Counted from the first letter of the stretch, positions 14,760 to 23,901 are shown. The stretch is 34,084 bases of DNA from Bacteroidaceae bacterium (GCA_017445925.1 JAFSRW010000087.1:1-34084), one strand, 5' to 3'. The notes: a model not told the origin generated them from the letters alone. Numbers and translations: made by a program.

Positions 14760-14787
14760 CCATCAGTTTTAAGTGTAATTAGGTATT

Positions 14788-15381
14788 ATGAGTATGATAG
14801 ATCAGATTATCGACTTCAATAAGAGCTTCGTCGCACAAAAAGATTACGAGAAGTATCTGACCGACAAGTATCCCGACAAGAAGCTGGCGGTGCTTTCGTG
14901 TATGGACACCAGACTGACTGAACTGCTCCCTGCGGCTCTCGGCCTGAAGAACGGTGATGCGAAGATTATCAAGAACGCTGGTGGCCTGGTTATCTCGGCC
15001 TTCGACTCAGCCATGCGTAGCCTGATAGTGGCCATTTACGAGCTGGGCGTGCAGGAGATTATGGTGGTAGCACACTCGCATTGCGGAGCCTGCCACATGA
15101 GTTACGACCACTTCCATCACGAGATGATTGCCCGTGGCGTGACAGATGAAACTCTTGATACCATCCGCAAGTGTGGCATCGACCTTGACCAATGGTTGGA
15201 GGGGTTTAAGGACACACCAACCTCTGTCCGCAAGACAGTTGAGACTATCAAGACTCATCCGCTGGTGCCGAAGGATATAGTGGTTCGTGGGTTTATCATT
15301 GATTCTGAAACTGGAGCATTAGAAGAAATTGAGGAACAGCGAGAGCTGATCCAAACTCGTTTGGACTTTGCCGAGTCGTGA
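14788..15381 (+). CDS. Beta-class carbonic anhydrase
   Basis: The protein has 197 residues and should interconvert CO2 and bicarbonate in the cytoplasm. The zinc site is complete: SCMDTR (Cys38, Asp40, Arg42, the CxDxR motif) and HSHCGAC (His96, Cys99, the HxxC motif). IIKNAGG at 60-66 is the usual stretch after the first motif. The form resembles the shorter beta-CAs of Gram-positive and Bacteroidetes bacteria. The ATG at 14788 is near the -7 box at 14752. The following lipoprotein gene is probably transcribed with it. Confidence 0.92.
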   Translation: MSMIDQIIDFNKSFVAQKDYEKYLTDKYPDKKLAVLSCMDTRLTELLPAALGLKNGDAKIIKNAGGLVISAFDSAMRSLIVAIYELGVQEIMVVAHSHCGACHMSYDHFHHEMIARGVTDETLDTIRKCGIDLDQWLEGFKDTPTSVRKTVETIKTHPLVPKDIVVRGFIIDSETGALEEIEEQRELIQTRLDFAES

Positions 15382-15407
15382 CGAAATTCATCGAAGAGAT
15401 AAATCCA

Positions 15408-15884
15408 ATGAAGTATATAGCTTTTACATTCGTTTTTGTAGCCTTGTTTTTATGCTCATGCAATAATAACAAGGCTGCGAGTGAGCGAGAACAGAGTGAA
15501 GCATGCTTCGATTCTGCCGAGCGTGAGCAGGCTCGACCAACGGTCAAGGTGAATGATACACAGTCCTCTAATGTGCAAACGGAAGATACGTTAAGAACCA
15601 TTACTGCAGACATGGCTTATGAGGGAGTAAACAAATACTGCCATAAGGAATATGACTGGAGCGTAGCAAAGAACAATCCCGACATCATGTATGTGCAGAT
15701 GGGTGAAGAGACGGACTCTGCGTATCAAGTGGTATTCCGCAGTTACACAGGTGCCATTGTGCATTTCTATGTCAATAAGACAAGTGGCACCACAAGAATG
15801 GTGGAGAAAGTGCCAAACCTCAATGTCGAGGAGGATGCAGGAACCATCAACTTATTTGATTACTTGGATGAAGTGAATGAATAG
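15408..15884 (+). CDS. Lipoprotein of unknown function
   Basis: The protein has 158 residues from the ATG at 15408, which gives a proper signal: MKYIAFTFVFVALFLCSC, a lipobox ending at Cys16 or Cys18. The longer frame from 15378 would put ten polar residues ahead of it and overlap the carbonic anhydrase, so the later start is preferred. Residues 19-65 are polar and low in structure. Residues ~75-158 look like a small domain (MAYEGVNKYCHKEYDW and VVFRSYTGAIVHFYVNKTSG). No family is recognised. It is followed by an MBL gene with a one-base overlap. Confidence 0.75.
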   Translation: MKYIAFTFVFVALFLCSCNNNKAASEREQSEACFDSAEREQARPTVKVNDTQSSNVQTEDTLRTITADMAYEGVNKYCHKEYDWSVAKNNPDIMYVQMGEETDSAYQVVFRSYTGAIVHFYVNKTSGTTRMVEKVPNLNVEEDAGTINLFDYLDEVNE

Positions 15885-16666
15885 TGAAGTGGACTGTATT
15901 ATCAGATAATCGAAGCTATGACTGCCGTCTATCCACAGAACATGGACTGTCAATCATTCTGCAAACAGAACAGCACAAGATCCTGCTTGATACAGGAGCG
16001 AGTGACGTGTTTATACGAAACGCAGAGCAATTGGGCATAGATCTCAGCGATGTTGACTATGTTTTCATTTCTCATGGGCATAGCGACCATGCAGGCGGCT
16101 TACGATACATATTAGAGCATAATAGACAGGCTAAAGTCATCGTCTCGCCCGATGCCATGAGTGGAAAGTTCTTTTCTAAACGAGGAATTCTGCATAGTAT
16201 TACTACGGAGTGGCCAGAGATCGACGATGACAGACTTATCTTAATAGACCTGACCTATGAGATAGCAGAAGGTCTTCACGCTATTGCCCATATCCCTCAG
16301 ATTCACTCGATGCCCAGGGGAAATCAGAATCTCTATGTGCAGGATGCTAATGGAGATTATATCCACGACGATTTTTGCCATGAGTTGGCCCTGTATGTCG
16401 ATGGTCTACTATTCACGGGCTGTGCTCATAGTGGTCTGGAGAACATTCTGGCAGCCTGTCCTTGGCCAGTAAATACCGTTGTAGGTGGTTTTCACCTGCT
16501 TGACGGACAGGAGACTGATGAAGAAATCGAAGCATTGGCTCAAAGGCTGAAAGCAAAATACCCTAAAACTCTGTTCTATACAAGCCATTGTACAGGTAAC
16601 AATGTGTTTGAGGTGATGAAGGGCGTGATGGGAGAACAGCTACAGTCCTTTAGATGTGAACAATGA
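15884..16666 (+). CDS. MBL-fold metallohydrolase (dihydropterin/RFA-P synthase-like)
   Basis: The protein has 260 residues, with a GTG start whose first base is the last base of the previous stop. The metal-binding motif FISHGHSDHAGGL is complete (HxHxDH), with LLDTGAS before it, GCAHSGLENIL and GGFHLL in the middle, and TSHCTG near the end. This set belongs to the MBL subfamily often annotated as 7,8-dihydropterin-6-yl-methyl-aminobenzene phosphate synthase-like; the true reaction is unknown. It is likely cytoplasmic. It ends 21 bases from the stop of the opposite metallophosphoesterase gene, with no room for a long terminator. Confidence 0.85.
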   Translation: MKWTVLSDNRSYDCRLSTEHGLSIILQTEQHKILLDTGASDVFIRNAEQLGIDLSDVDYVFISHGHSDHAGGLRYILEHNRQAKVIVSPDAMSGKFFSKRGILHSITTEWPEIDDDRLILIDLTYEIAEGLHAIAHIPQIHSMPRGNQNLYVQDANGDYIHDDFCHELALYVDGLLFTGCAHSGLENILAACPWPVNTVVGGFHLLDGQETDEEIEALAQRLKAKYPKTLFYTSHCTGNNVFEVMKGVMGEQLQSFRCEQ

Positions 16667-16687
16667 TAGAATAGAAGAGAAATGAAT

Positions 16688-19069
16688 TTACTTCACAAAT
16701 TTCATGCCTCCCTGGATATAAACACCTGGATGTAGTTTCTCTGAAGGTTGGCATAGACGACCTCCTAAGTCATATACCTTTGGCTGTTTCACCTCAAAGC
16801 TCTCTATCCTGTTCATACCAGTAATGATATTGTTAGGCTTGCTATACAAGGTTACAGGTCGATAGCTGGTATAAGTAGCTAACTCCTTATTAATGGTAAT
16901 GCCCTGTAGCATACCAGTCTGGTTGTAATTCTTCATAGAGAGAACCACTCTGTCGGGATATACATAAACCATGAGAGCCTGAACAACGGTAGGCATATCA
17001 CTCGGGTCACCAGTATCTATGCTGTTGTAATAGTAACGCATGCTGCCCATGAAGGCGCTGAAGAAGCTACCCTCACCTTCCTTAGCCTCGGGTTTCTCCT
17101 CAAGAAGCCACAGGCTAGTCTCGACATCAGAAGCATTCATCACAAGTGTAGCTGCAGGAATGCCATCCTCAAGGGTGGTAATCTGTTTGCCAATGAGACG
17201 CTGAGAACTGTTACAATCGCTGTAATGCTCGTTGGTAACGGCATACCATGTGCTGGCATCCTTGGCGTTCTGTCCTACAAACATATAGGTACCGCCTGGT
17301 TCGGGAGTGGCACCACGCTGCAAGGTAACCTTTCCGTCCTCTTCGCCTGTTACCTTATATATATATGTAACAGCTGCAACGCTATTACCGCTGAAACGAC
17401 CGCCGGTGCTGCTGAACAGATACTTGTCAGAACCATTAACGATGATGCTGTAGTATTCATTTCCTTCGGTATTCTTGAAGATGCTTGCTGCAGGCTGCTC
17501 CAGTGTAGTCAGGTTGTAGGCGTTATAACCCATATAGGTGCCGTCCTGCTTGCTGCGTATATAAAGCGTTACGGATGTCTCTGTTTTTGTCTCAGCATCC
17601 TTGAACTGCCAGATAGAACGAGCCAATGTAGACTTGGCAATAGTTACGCTGGGGGCAGGAACGCCATTCTTAAGATTAGTGAACTTGAAACCTAAGAGGC
17701 GCTGAGAACTGGAATCATCTTTGTAATGCTCGTTGGTAAGAGCATAGTAGGTACTGGTGTCCTTAGAATTCTGACCAACTATCACATAGTAACCGCCATT
17801 CTCGGGTATAGCATCACGTGTAAGAGTCAGCGTTTTGGCATCAATATCCTCAACCTTATAAAAATAAAGTGGGAGTGGATTGCCGTTACCACTGTATCTA
17901 CCACTACTGCTGCTCAGGATAAACTGACCACATCCACTTGGGGGTGTTGCATCTGGCTTAATGCTGTAGGTGTACTGTCCGCTGTTACGTGAAATAACAC
18001 AGACTGATGCTGTTGTTACGGTACTCAGGTTGTACTCACCAAACCCCAGATAAGTATTGTCATGTGTGCTGCAAATCTGCATCTTCTTATAGATTGCAGG
18101 ATATTCGCCTTCCTCGTTGGGAATAATGGGACCGTCGACATGCTTCTCATCTGTGGTACTTATAACATTACCGTTAATATCGTAGCGAGTTACACGCTGA
18201 CTGGTCTTTTCTCTTGTGTAAGCACCATCCTTGCCGTGATCATGACCATAGAGCATAATCAGGTTTGGATGCTCGCAGAAAGCACTCTTCAGTGTGGTAT
18301 AAGCAGGTCCTGTGTTCATACCCTTGCCGCTATTCAGACTGTTGGAGTCTGGGAAGGGAATATGCAGACAGAAGAAAACGGTTCTGTTGGGGTCATCGGC
18401 ATAAATCTCATCCAGTTTCTCCTTCACCCACTGGGCACTCTCAGGGCTATAGGTATAGTCCCAGGCCGATTTCCAGAAGTTCTTGCCACAGTTCAGGATG
18501 ATGAAATCCAGTCCGCAAAGTCGATAATGGAAGGCAGCCAATAGCGTTTGCGTACCCAATGTACCATTGTCGGCATCCTCATAGAAGAGGTCAGTATCTG
18601 CCAATGTACCCACATCATCCTTCATAGGGAAACGGTAGAAGTCGCCTGCACAATAAGGCTTGGGAATATCATCGTAGTTAGCCACCTCATAGTCGTGGTT
18701 ACCTGTAACCCAAAGCACATTCTTGGCTTTGCCTTCAGCAAAAACGTCACGGGTAACATTATTAATTACCCTACGCACTTGCATCGAGTTTGCTTCGGCA
18801 ATTGTCTTATCGCTCTGGCAGTCACCTCCCAACACAATAATGTCCACATCTTCCTGTTCTTTCATCTGACGCAACGTCTGTATGAAACTGGAACGTACCG
18901 TCACATCCTTGATGAGTCCGCTCGAGGGTGTGAGCATCGAGTTCATGGCATGCACGTCGCTAAGGCATGCAATAGTGACCAAAGGTTTCTCGGCCTCCTC
19001 TTGAGGCTGAGCCCAAAGGGACAATCCCGTCAGCAAGATAGAAGTTGCTAATAAAAAAAATCTTTTCAT
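16688..19069 (-). CDS. Secreted metallophosphoesterase with two tandem C-terminal repeats
   Basis: The protein has 793 residues. The signal peptide is residues 1-20. The catalytic calcineurin-like domain spans ~30-330, with SDVH (37-40), LGGDCQSD (80-87), VTGNHDYE (121-128), FCLHIPF and LYGHDHG. Two related regions follow, about 337-505 and 509-662. Each begins YLGFGEYNL or YMGYNAYNL and contains a FSSTGGRFSGN-like block, GQNxKDxSTxYAxTNEHY and SSQRLxG. They could bind ligand or form a beta-prism; this is an inference. The last residues (VYDLGGRLCQP, GVYIQGGMKFVK) resemble the other secreted tails in the window. It probably hydrolyses a phosphoester outside the cytoplasm. It may be translated after a 45-residue frame whose stop overlaps this start (ATGA). 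Confidence 0.87.
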   Translation of the reverse strand: MKRFFLLATSILLTGLSLWAQPQEEAEKPLVTIACLSDVHAMNSMLTPSSGLIKDVTVRSSFIQTLRQMKEQEDVDIIVLGGDCQSDKTIAEANSMQVRRVINNVTRDVFAEGKAKNVLWVTGNHDYEVANYDDIPKPYCAGDFYRFPMKDDVGTLADTDLFYEDADNGTLGTQTLLAAFHYRLCGLDFIILNCGKNFWKSAWDYTYSPESAQWVKEKLDEIYADDPNRTVFFCLHIPFPDSNSLNSGKGMNTGPAYTTLKSAFCEHPNLIMLYGHDHGKDGAYTREKTSQRVTRYDINGNVISTTDEKHVDGPIIPNEEGEYPAIYKKMQICSTHDNTYLGFGEYNLSTVTTASVCVISRNSGQYTYSIKPDATPPSGCGQFILSSSSGRYSGNGNPLPLYFYKVEDIDAKTLTLTRDAIPENGGYYVIVGQNSKDTSTYYALTNEHYKDDSSSQRLLGFKFTNLKNGVPAPSVTIAKSTLARSIWQFKDAETKTETSVTLYIRSKQDGTYMGYNAYNLTTLEQPAASIFKNTEGNEYYSIIVNGSDKYLFSSTGGRFSGNSVAAVTYIYKVTGEEDGKVTLQRGATPEPGGTYMFVGQNAKDASTWYAVTNEHYSDCNSSQRLIGKQITTLEDGIPAATLVMNASDVETSLWLLEEKPEAKEGEGSFFSAFMGSMRYYYNSIDTGDPSDMPTVVQALMVYVYPDRVVLSMKNYNQTGMLQGITINKELATYTSYRPVTLYSKPNNIITGMNRIESFEVKQPKVYDLGGRLCQPSEKLHPGVYIQGGMKFVK

Positions 19070-19203
19070 AATATTATAATTTTTATATTCAGCGTCTCGT
19101 GCGAATAGTCTATCGTAATATCAGGAAATCCTGCCATGACCTCAGCGTGTTCTAATTCCAAACTCGTACCAAATACACCTTTTATTATCTTGATGTTGCA
19201 CAT
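19066..19203 (-). CDS. Possible 45-residue upstream protein coupled to the phosphoesterase
   Basis: On the minus strand the frame starts at 19203 and encodes MCNIKIIKGVFGTSLELEHA, then EVMAGFPDITIDYSHETLN and a hydrophobic end. Its TGA overlaps the phosphoesterase ATG (ATGA), and a TAAATTTG promoter box sits 30 bases ahead. This layout would allow translational coupling or a regulatory leader peptide. No family is recognised, and 45 residues can arise by chance. Confidence 0.35.
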   Translation of the reverse strand: MCNIKIIKGVFGTSLELEHAEVMAGFPDITIDYSHETLNIKIIIL

Positions 19204-19231
19204 AAATCCTAATAATTCTCATTTTCAGGCA

Positions 19232-19239
19232 CAAATTTA
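19232..19239 (-). promoter_or_regulatory. -7 box for the phosphoesterase transcript
   Basis: The minus strand reads TAAATTTG, an exact TAnnTTTG match. Transcription would start near 19225 and include the 45-residue frame. A -33 box is not clear. Confidence 0.5.
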
Positions 19240-19271
19240 CGCATAATTCTCGTTATTTCAGTTAAAACCCC

Positions 19272-19279
19272 TATATTTG
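19272..19279 (+). promoter_or_regulatory. -7 box for the queuosine operon
   Basis: TATATTTG matches the consensus and precedes a leader of about 180 bases before the transporter start at 19468. No clear -33 box was found. Confidence 0.55.
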
Positions 19280-19311
19280 CAAAAAAAATCAAGAAAAGAA
19301 GTCTAAGAAGG

Positions 19312-19414
19312 CATAAAGTGTGAGTACACTCAAAACTATTTTGGCAATATTGGTGGTGCTGTAGCATCTCATACACATAGCGGAACAACAGGTTATAAGC
19401 CCAGTCTCTCCGCT
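19312..19414 (+). promoter_or_regulatory. Structured 5' leader of the queuosine operon, possible riboswitch
   Basis: The leader holds several short hairpins: GTGT-GAGT-ACAC (318-329 of 19k), GGTGC-TGTA-GCATC (19355-19368), and an outer AGCGGA/TCCGCT stem (19379-19384 with 19409-19414) enclosing GGTT-ATA-AGCC. The leader is unusually long for this genome, where most are 15-50 bases, and it precedes genes for queuosine precursor uptake and synthesis, a setting where preQ1 riboswitches occur in other phyla. It lacks the usual preQ1-I tail (AAAAAACUAA), so identity is open. Confidence 0.35.
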
Positions 19415-19467
19415 GATTTTATTCACAAAGAGTGCTTGCTAACCTCTTTTTTAAAAAAACAAGAACA

Positions 19468-20157
19468 ATGAAACAAGAGAAAACCGTTTCAGCATCCTTC
19501 ATGTACATGGGGATACTGTTTTGTACTTGCCTTATTGCAAGTAACATGTTAGAATCCAAAATTTTACAATTCGGTAGTTTTACCATGACGGCTGGCGTAC
19601 TGTGCTTCCCCATCTCATACATTCTGAACGACTGTATTGCCGAGGTTTGGGGCTATCGTAAGGCCAGATTCGTTATATGGATGGCCTTCCTGATGAACTT
19701 TTTAGTGGTCACCCTTGGTCAGTTGGCTGTGATTCTGCCTGCTGCCGACTTCTGGGCCGAACACGAGGAACACTTTAATTTTGTCTTCGGCTTGACGCCC
19801 AGAATCACCGTTGCCTCCTTTACAGCTTTCCTGCTTGGCAGCTTAGTTAATGCTTATGTGATGAGTAAAATGAAGATGACCAGCGAGGGACGCCATTTCT
19901 CAAAACGTGCTGTTGTCAGTACGCTTTGGGGCGAGAGTGTTGACAGTCTGATATTCTTTCCCTTTGCTTTTGGCGGGCTGGTTCCCATTCATGATTTAAT
20001 TAAACTGATGATTCTGCAGGTCATCACCAAGACCTTGTACGAGATTATAGCGCTTCCCCTGACCATTAGGGTGGTGAAGTGGGTGAAGCGTCGTGAGGAA
20101 ACCGATGTATATGATCATGACGAAACGTATAACCCCATAAACATATTCCAGCTATGA
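19468..20157 (+). CDS. yhhQ: Queuosine precursor transporter (YhhQ/VUT family)
   Basis: The protein has 229 residues from ATG 19468 and about six helices. [20 protein letters not shown] near residues 47-66 is the family signature (P-x-x-[FY]-x-x-x-D-x-x-x-E-x-[YW]-G-x-x-x-A). Family members import preQ0, preQ1 or queuine-type bases across the inner membrane. An in-frame ATG at 19432 would add twelve basic residues (MLANLFFKKTRT); the later start, which follows AACAAGAACA, fits the family length better. The stop overlaps the queC start by ATGA, confirming the pathway link. Confidence 0.88.
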   Translation: MKQEKTVSASFMYMGILFCTCLIASNMLESKILQFGSFTMTAGVLCFPISYILNDCIAEVWGYRKARFVIWMAFLMNFLVVTLGQLAVILPAADFWAEHEEHFNFVFGLTPRITVASFTAFLLGSLVNAYVMSKMKMTSEGRHFSKRAVVSTLWGESVDSLIFFPFAFGGLVPIHDLIKLMILQVITKTLYEIIALPLTIRVVKWVKRREETDVYDHDETYNPINIFQL

Positions 20158-20813
20158 TAGGCGATTCAGCATTAGTAGTCCTTTCCGGCGGACAGGATAG
20201 TACCACTTGCCTGTATTGGGCCAAGCAACACTTTATGCGCGTGGTAGCCCTGAGTTTTATCTATGGGCAGAAGCATGTGAAGGAGGTTGATTTGGCTAAG
20301 GATTTGGCCAAGGAAGCCGGTGTGGAGTGGGACTGTATGGATGTTAGTTTTATATCCAAACTGAGTACGGGATGCAGCCTTACGGATACATCTTTGCAGA
20401 TTGAGGAAGAGAAACCCACAGACGGACTCCCTTCAACCTTTGTTCCGGGCAGGAATATGTTCTTCCTCTCCATTGCTGCTGTTTATGCCCGCAATAAGGG
20501 TATTTACGATTTGGTAACAGGTGTGAGTCAGACTGATTTCAGTGGTTATCCCGATTGTCGCGACAGTTTCATTAAGAGTCTGAATGTCACGCTTAACTTG
20601 GCTATGGATGAGCAGTTCCGCATTCAGACCCCTCTGATGTGGCTTGACAAAGCCCAGACTTGGCAGATGGCCGACGAGATGGGGGTGATGGATATAATAA
20701 GGTATAAGACGCTGACGTGTTACAACGGCGTTCAGGGCGATGGCTGCGGACATTGCCCAGCCTGTCAGTTAAGAAGAAAAGGATTAGAGAAATATGAGCA
20801 ACAGAGAAAATGA
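20154..20813 (+). CDS. queC: 7-cyano-7-deazaguanine synthase QueC
   Basis: The protein has 219 residues. It makes preQ0 from 7-carboxy-7-deazaguanine, ammonia and ATP. SGGQDS (11-16) is the ATP pyrophosphatase P-loop. [37 protein letters not shown] and the C-terminal zinc cluster (TCYNG...[11 protein letters not shown], four Cys) are all present. The gene overlaps the transporter by four bases and queF by 20. The queD and queE genes needed for the earlier steps are not in the window. Confidence 0.95.
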   Translation: MIGDSALVVLSGGQDSTTCLYWAKQHFMRVVALSFIYGQKHVKEVDLAKDLAKEAGVEWDCMDVSFISKLSTGCSLTDTSLQIEEEKPTDGLPSTFVPGRNMFFLSIAAVYARNKGIYDLVTGVSQTDFSGYPDCRDSFIKSLNVTLNLAMDEQFRIQTPLMWLDKAQTWQMADEMGVMDIIRYKTLTCYNGVQGDGCGHCPACQLRRKGLEKYEQQRK

Positions 20814-21255
20814 GGGTCTTTCTGCCCTTGGCCGTAAGACTGAATACAAGAGTGATTATGCTCCAGAGGTGTTGGAGGCGTTTCAGAACAAACACCCCGA
20901 GAACGACTATTGGGTAAGGTTTAACTGTCCTGAGTTCACCAGTCTTTGTCCCATTACGGGGCAACCTGATTTTGCCGAGATACGCATCAGCTATCTGCCT
21001 GATCAGAAGATGGTGGAGAGTAAGAGTCTGAAGCTATACCTTTTCAGTTTTCGCAATCATGGCGATTTCCATGAGGACTGCGTAAACAAGATTATGAAAG
21101 ACCTTATTAAACTGATGGACCCTAAATATATTGAAGTGACAGGAATTTTTACGCCAAGAGGTGGCATCAGTATCTATCCGTATGCCAACTACGGACGTCC
21201 TGGTACCAAATATGCTGAGATGGCTGAGTACCGCCTACTGCATCACGACCTTTAG
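20794..21255 (+). CDS. queF: NADPH-dependent 7-cyano-7-deazaguanine reductase QueF
   Basis: The protein has 153 residues, the single-domain form. It reduces the nitrile of preQ0 to preQ1. [14 protein letters not shown] carries the nucleophile Cys52 and Asp59; [20 protein letters not shown] is the NADPH/substrate motif, and [14 protein letters not shown] closes the domain. It is the third gene of the queuosine operon, overlapping queC by 20 bases. Its TAG stop shares bases with the TAA of dnaX on the other strand (21252-21255). Confidence 0.95.
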   Translation: MSNRENEGLSALGRKTEYKSDYAPEVLEAFQNKHPENDYWVRFNCPEFTSLCPITGQPDFAEIRISYLPDQKMVESKSLKLYLFSFRNHGDFHEDCVNKIMKDLIKLMDPKYIEVTGIFTPRGGISIYPYANYGRPGTKYAEMAEYRLLHHDL

Positions 21256-23003
21256 TCGAACTCCAGTTCCAACTCTTTTATCAGGCTGGTAATTGATGGG
21301 TTCATCTTCTCCAGTTCCAGAAGATGTTCCTGTTTGCTATAGATTCGTTGTACGACTTCTTGCTTGGCAAGTTCGAAAGAAAAACTTAACTCACTATTCT
21401 GAAGGCGCTGACGAAGATAATGCTCCAAGTCTGCCTTCAAATTGTTCAGTTCGTTAATAACCTGTGGACTGTTTACGGTGATTTCAACGGATGACGGTCC
21501 TGTGATGACTGGCTGTAGCATTCGCATACGCTGTGCTATGGCCATTTGTTCACGCGGAAGACTGTTCACGTAGGCAAACCAATTCTCATGCAGGGAAACT
21601 TCTTCAAGGGGCTTGTTGGTCGTGATTTCCTCAACGGGTGTTTCCTGAATATTATTATCAGTTCTTTCCGCAGTCTTACTGCCAAAGCGTTTGAAACTGA
21701 CTTTACGTAGGATGACCTTGGGCTCACTCACATTAGCTTTAGTTGCAGTAGGAGTGGGAGCCGCTACATGCTGGGGCTGAGGTGCTGTTGTTGCAGCAGC
21801 CTGAGGAGCAACAACAGTTGAACCGGCTGCTGTCTGAGACTTTGCAGCCAGTTTTGCAAAAATGGGTTTTAATATTCTGGCAGGGCGGCGCCCCGCGCCA
21901 GGCACATCTTCCTCTGTTAGCTGAGCAGCTTGTATAAGGCAGATCTCCACCTGCAAGCGTTTATTCCTGCTGGTTCTGTATGCTTGGTCGCAGTCGTTGC
22001 ATAGTTTAATAGCCTGATATAGGAACTTGGCCTTGCACTTCTGTGCCTGTTCCTGATATTTGGCTCGCATTTTATCGCTCATCTCAAGGAGGGGCAGAGT
22101 AACGGCATCCCTACTTACCAGAAGGTTACGCAGGTGAGTAGCAAGTCCGTTTACGAAGTTGCCCCCGTCAAAACCCTTGTTCAGCACATCATTCAGCAGC
22201 ATAAGGCTGGACTGAACGTTGCCTTCCAGGAAGTAATCCACCAATTGGAAATAGTATTCCGTGCTTAGTACATTCAGGTTCTTGGCAACTTGCTCGTATG
22301 TGATATTGCCACCCGTGAAACTTACCATCTGGTCAAAGATGCTCAGGGCGTCACGCATACCTCCGTCGGCCTTCTCTGCTATCAGGCTTAGGGCTTCCGG
22401 CTCAGCGGTATATCCCTCTTTCTGGGCTACATACATCAGATGATCTACAGTCAGCTGAGTAGTCATGCGCTGGAAGTCATAAACCTGACAGCGACTCAGA
22501 ATGGTAGGCAGAATCTTATGCTTCTCTGTGGTGGCAAGAATAAAGATAACATACGAGGGCGGCTCCTCCAATGTCTTCAGGAACGCATTGAAGGCCGAGG
22601 CTGAGAGCATGTGAACCTCATCAATAATAAACACCTTGTACTTACCTATCTGTGGCGGAATCTGAACCTGCTTGGTAAGTTCGCGGATATCCTCTACGGA
22701 GTTGTTACTGGCAGCGTCCAGTTCATGAATGTTCATGGAGCGCTGCTGGTCGAAAGCCATACAGCTTTCACACTGGCCACAGGCATCGCCGCCATCTTTA
22801 GGGGAAAGGCAGTTGATAGCTTTGGCAAAGATACGGGCACACGTAGTTTTACCCACACCTCTGGGACCGCAGAAGAGGTAGGCATGTGCCAGCTTTCCTG
22901 AAGCAATGGCATTCTTAAGTGTTGCGGTAAGTGCACGTTGTCCAACCACTGCGTCAAAGTTCAGCGGTCTGTATTTTCGTGCAGAAACAATGTATTCTTC
23001 CAT
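21252..23003 (-). CDS. dnaX: DNA polymerase III subunit gamma/tau
   Basis: The protein has 583 residues from ATG 23003. It is the clamp-loader ATPase of the replisome. It shows [17 protein letters not shown] (Walker A 46-53), a zinc module (Cys65, 75, 78, 81), IDEVHML (Walker B), [16 protein letters not shown] (sensor 1) and ILSRC. The middle is a Pro/Ala/Thr-rich linker (residues ~385-430). The C-terminal part is a shorter tau-like region. A longer frame from 23027 is rejected because the promoter -7 box (23025-23032) overlaps that ATG. It is convergent with queF, and the two stops overlap by four bases. Confidence 0.95.
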   Translation of the reverse strand: MEEYIVSARKYRPLNFDAVVGQRALTATLKNAIASGKLAHAYLFCGPRGVGKTTCARIFAKAINCLSPKDGGDACGQCESCMAFDQQRSMNIHELDAASNNSVEDIRELTKQVQIPPQIGKYKVFIIDEVHMLSASAFNAFLKTLEEPPSYVIFILATTEKHKILPTILSRCQVYDFQRMTTQLTVDHLMYVAQKEGYTAEPEALSLIAEKADGGMRDALSIFDQMVSFTGGNITYEQVAKNLNVLSTEYYFQLVDYFLEGNVQSSLMLLNDVLNKGFDGGNFVNGLATHLRNLLVSRDAVTLPLLEMSDKMRAKYQEQAQKCKAKFLYQAIKLCNDCDQAYRTSRNKRLQVEICLIQAAQLTEEDVPGAGRRPARILKPIFAKLAAKSQTAAGSTVVAPQAAATTAPQPQHVAAPTPTATKANVSEPKVILRKVSFKRFGSKTAERTDNNIQETPVEEITTNKPLEEVSLHENWFAYVNSLPREQMAIAQRMRMLQPVITGPSSVEITVNSPQVINELNNLKADLEHYLRQRLQNSELSFSFELAKQEVVQRIYSKQEHLLELEKMNPSITSLIKELELEFD

Positions 23004-23024
23004 TCTGTTTTTTGTAGTTTTGTG

Positions 23025-23032
23025 CAAAAATA
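23025..23032 (-). promoter_or_regulatory. -7 box for dnaX
   Basis: The minus strand reads TATTTTTG; transcription from about 23018 gives a leader of 15 bases to the ATG at 23003, and excludes the upstream in-frame ATG at 23027. Confidence 0.6.
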
Positions 23033-23076
23033 TGAAAAAAAAGTGGCTTCTTGTTATAAGTGACCATATTTTTTTC

Positions 23077-23084
23077 TACCTTTG
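23077..23084 (+). promoter_or_regulatory. -7 box for the division gene
   Basis: TACCTTTG matches the consensus, with TTG at 23051-23053 (23-base spacer, longer than usual). The box overlaps the in-frame ATG at 23082, so translation starts at 23106. Confidence 0.55.
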
Positions 23085-23105
23085 CTCAAAATTTGCACCA
23101 AGACT

Positions 23106-23450
23106 ATGAGCCGATTAAATTCAGTGTTCCTATTCATACGCCGTCATAAGTATATGGTGGTTATATTTTTTATTGTGCTGATTGTTGGTTTTATTGACGA
23201 CAACAGTTTTATGCACCGTTTTGATCGCCGTAGCAGAATGGATCAGCTAAGGAGCGAGATAGAAGTTTATAAGAATCAGTACGAGACGGCTGACCGCCAG
23301 TTACGCGAGATGGATTCTAACCCCAAAGCAATAGAAAAACTGGCACGCGAGAAATACTACATGAAGCGTCCGGGCGAGGATGTTTTTATAATAAGAGACG
23401 CTGAGGAAGATGCTGCAGAAGTGGCATCTCCAGATTCTGCTATAAAATAA
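23106..23450 (+). CDS. DivIC/FtsB-like septum formation initiator
   Basis: The protein has 114 residues. A short cytoplasmic start is followed by one membrane helix (YMVVIFFIVLIVGFI, residues ~15-30) and a periplasmic coiled coil (MDQLRSEIEVYKNQYETADR, residues ~45-80), then AIEKLAREKYYMKRPGEDVF, which is the conserved end of DivIC/FtsB proteins. It is expected to hold the FtsL/FtsQ-type complex at the septum. The ATG at 23106 is preferred because the promoter lies over an earlier ATG. The next gene is five bases away. Confidence 0.88.
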   Translation: MSRLNSVFLFIRRHKYMVVIFFIVLIVGFIDDNSFMHRFDRRSRMDQLRSEIEVYKNQYETADRQLREMDSNPKAIEKLAREKYYMKRPGEDVFIIRDAEEDAAEVASPDSAIK

Positions 23451-23454
23451 GGTT

Positions 23455-23832
23455 ATGATACGCGAACTAACGTTCCTCGAGAATCTTCTTTTCCGCATAG
23501 GAGCCGTTTTGATGCTCATAGGTGTGGCCCTTCATATTTTTAGTGCCGAAGTTTCCCTTTACGTGTTTGGCATTGGTGCCATGTTATTTTGTTTAATGCA
23601 GTTCCGTGCTGTATATGAAGGTAACGACTTGGTTGTCATCCGTTTACGTCGTCAACAGTTGTTTGCCTGCCTGATGTTCTTGGGTACTGCCATGTGTATG
23701 AGCATGCAGGTTTATCAGTATGGCTTTGCCCGTAGGAATGAGTGGGTTGTGGCTTTGGCAATAGGTTGTGTATTGGAATTGTATACGGCATGGCGACTCC
23801 CCAATGCATTACAAAAGGCAAAAAAGTCTTAA
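23455..23832 (+). CDS. Four-helix membrane protein of unknown function
   Basis: The protein has 125 residues with four likely helices: about 10-28, 32-48, 67-85 and 95-112. The charged segment QFRAVYEGNDLVVIRLRRQQ lies between the second and third. It follows the DivIC-like gene by five bases and so is probably cotranscribed; a similar small membrane protein in this position is common in Bacteroidales. No function is known to me. The stretch of the next 70 bases holds the promoter of the following gene. Confidence 0.75.
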   Translation: MIRELTFLENLLFRIGAVLMLIGVALHIFSAEVSLYVFGIGAMLFCLMQFRAVYEGNDLVVIRLRRQQLFACLMFLGTAMCMSMQVYQYGFARRNEWVVALAIGCVLELYTAWRLPNALQKAKKS

Positions 23833-23870
23833 TAAGTACTAAAAGTTATCCTATGTAGCTTCTTTTTGTC

Positions 23871-23878
23871 TATCTTTG
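23871..23878 (+). promoter_or_regulatory. -7 box for the DUF4369-plsC-MetH domain operon
   Basis: TATCTTTG matches TAnnTTTG, 24 bases ahead of the ATG at 23902. Confidence 0.55.
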
Positions 23879-23901
23879 TATTCCTGAATGATTGATGTGA
23901 T

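Noticed and set aside
13889-14782. 297-residue open frame on the plus strand across the secreted esterase
   Set aside because: It is antisense to a gene with a full catalytic set and signal peptide. The long frame arises from GC-rich codons; its composition (many V, R, H, D) shows no domain.
17225-17695. 156-residue plus-strand frame in the phosphoesterase gene, and similar ones at 18062-18544 and 18548-19051
   Set aside because: All are antisense to a gene with complete metallophosphoesterase motifs and a signal peptide.
19398-19418. tRNA-Ser 3' end remnant (CCCAGTCTCTCCGC resembles the end of the tRNA at 9120-9134), possible att site
   Set aside because: Only nine to ten bases match; the T arm is not formed, and no integrase or second copy flanks it. 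The bases fit the leader stem better.
23004-23027. Upstream ATG extending dnaX by eight residues
   Set aside because: It overlaps the -7 box at 23025-23032, and the family begins at [13 protein letters not shown].
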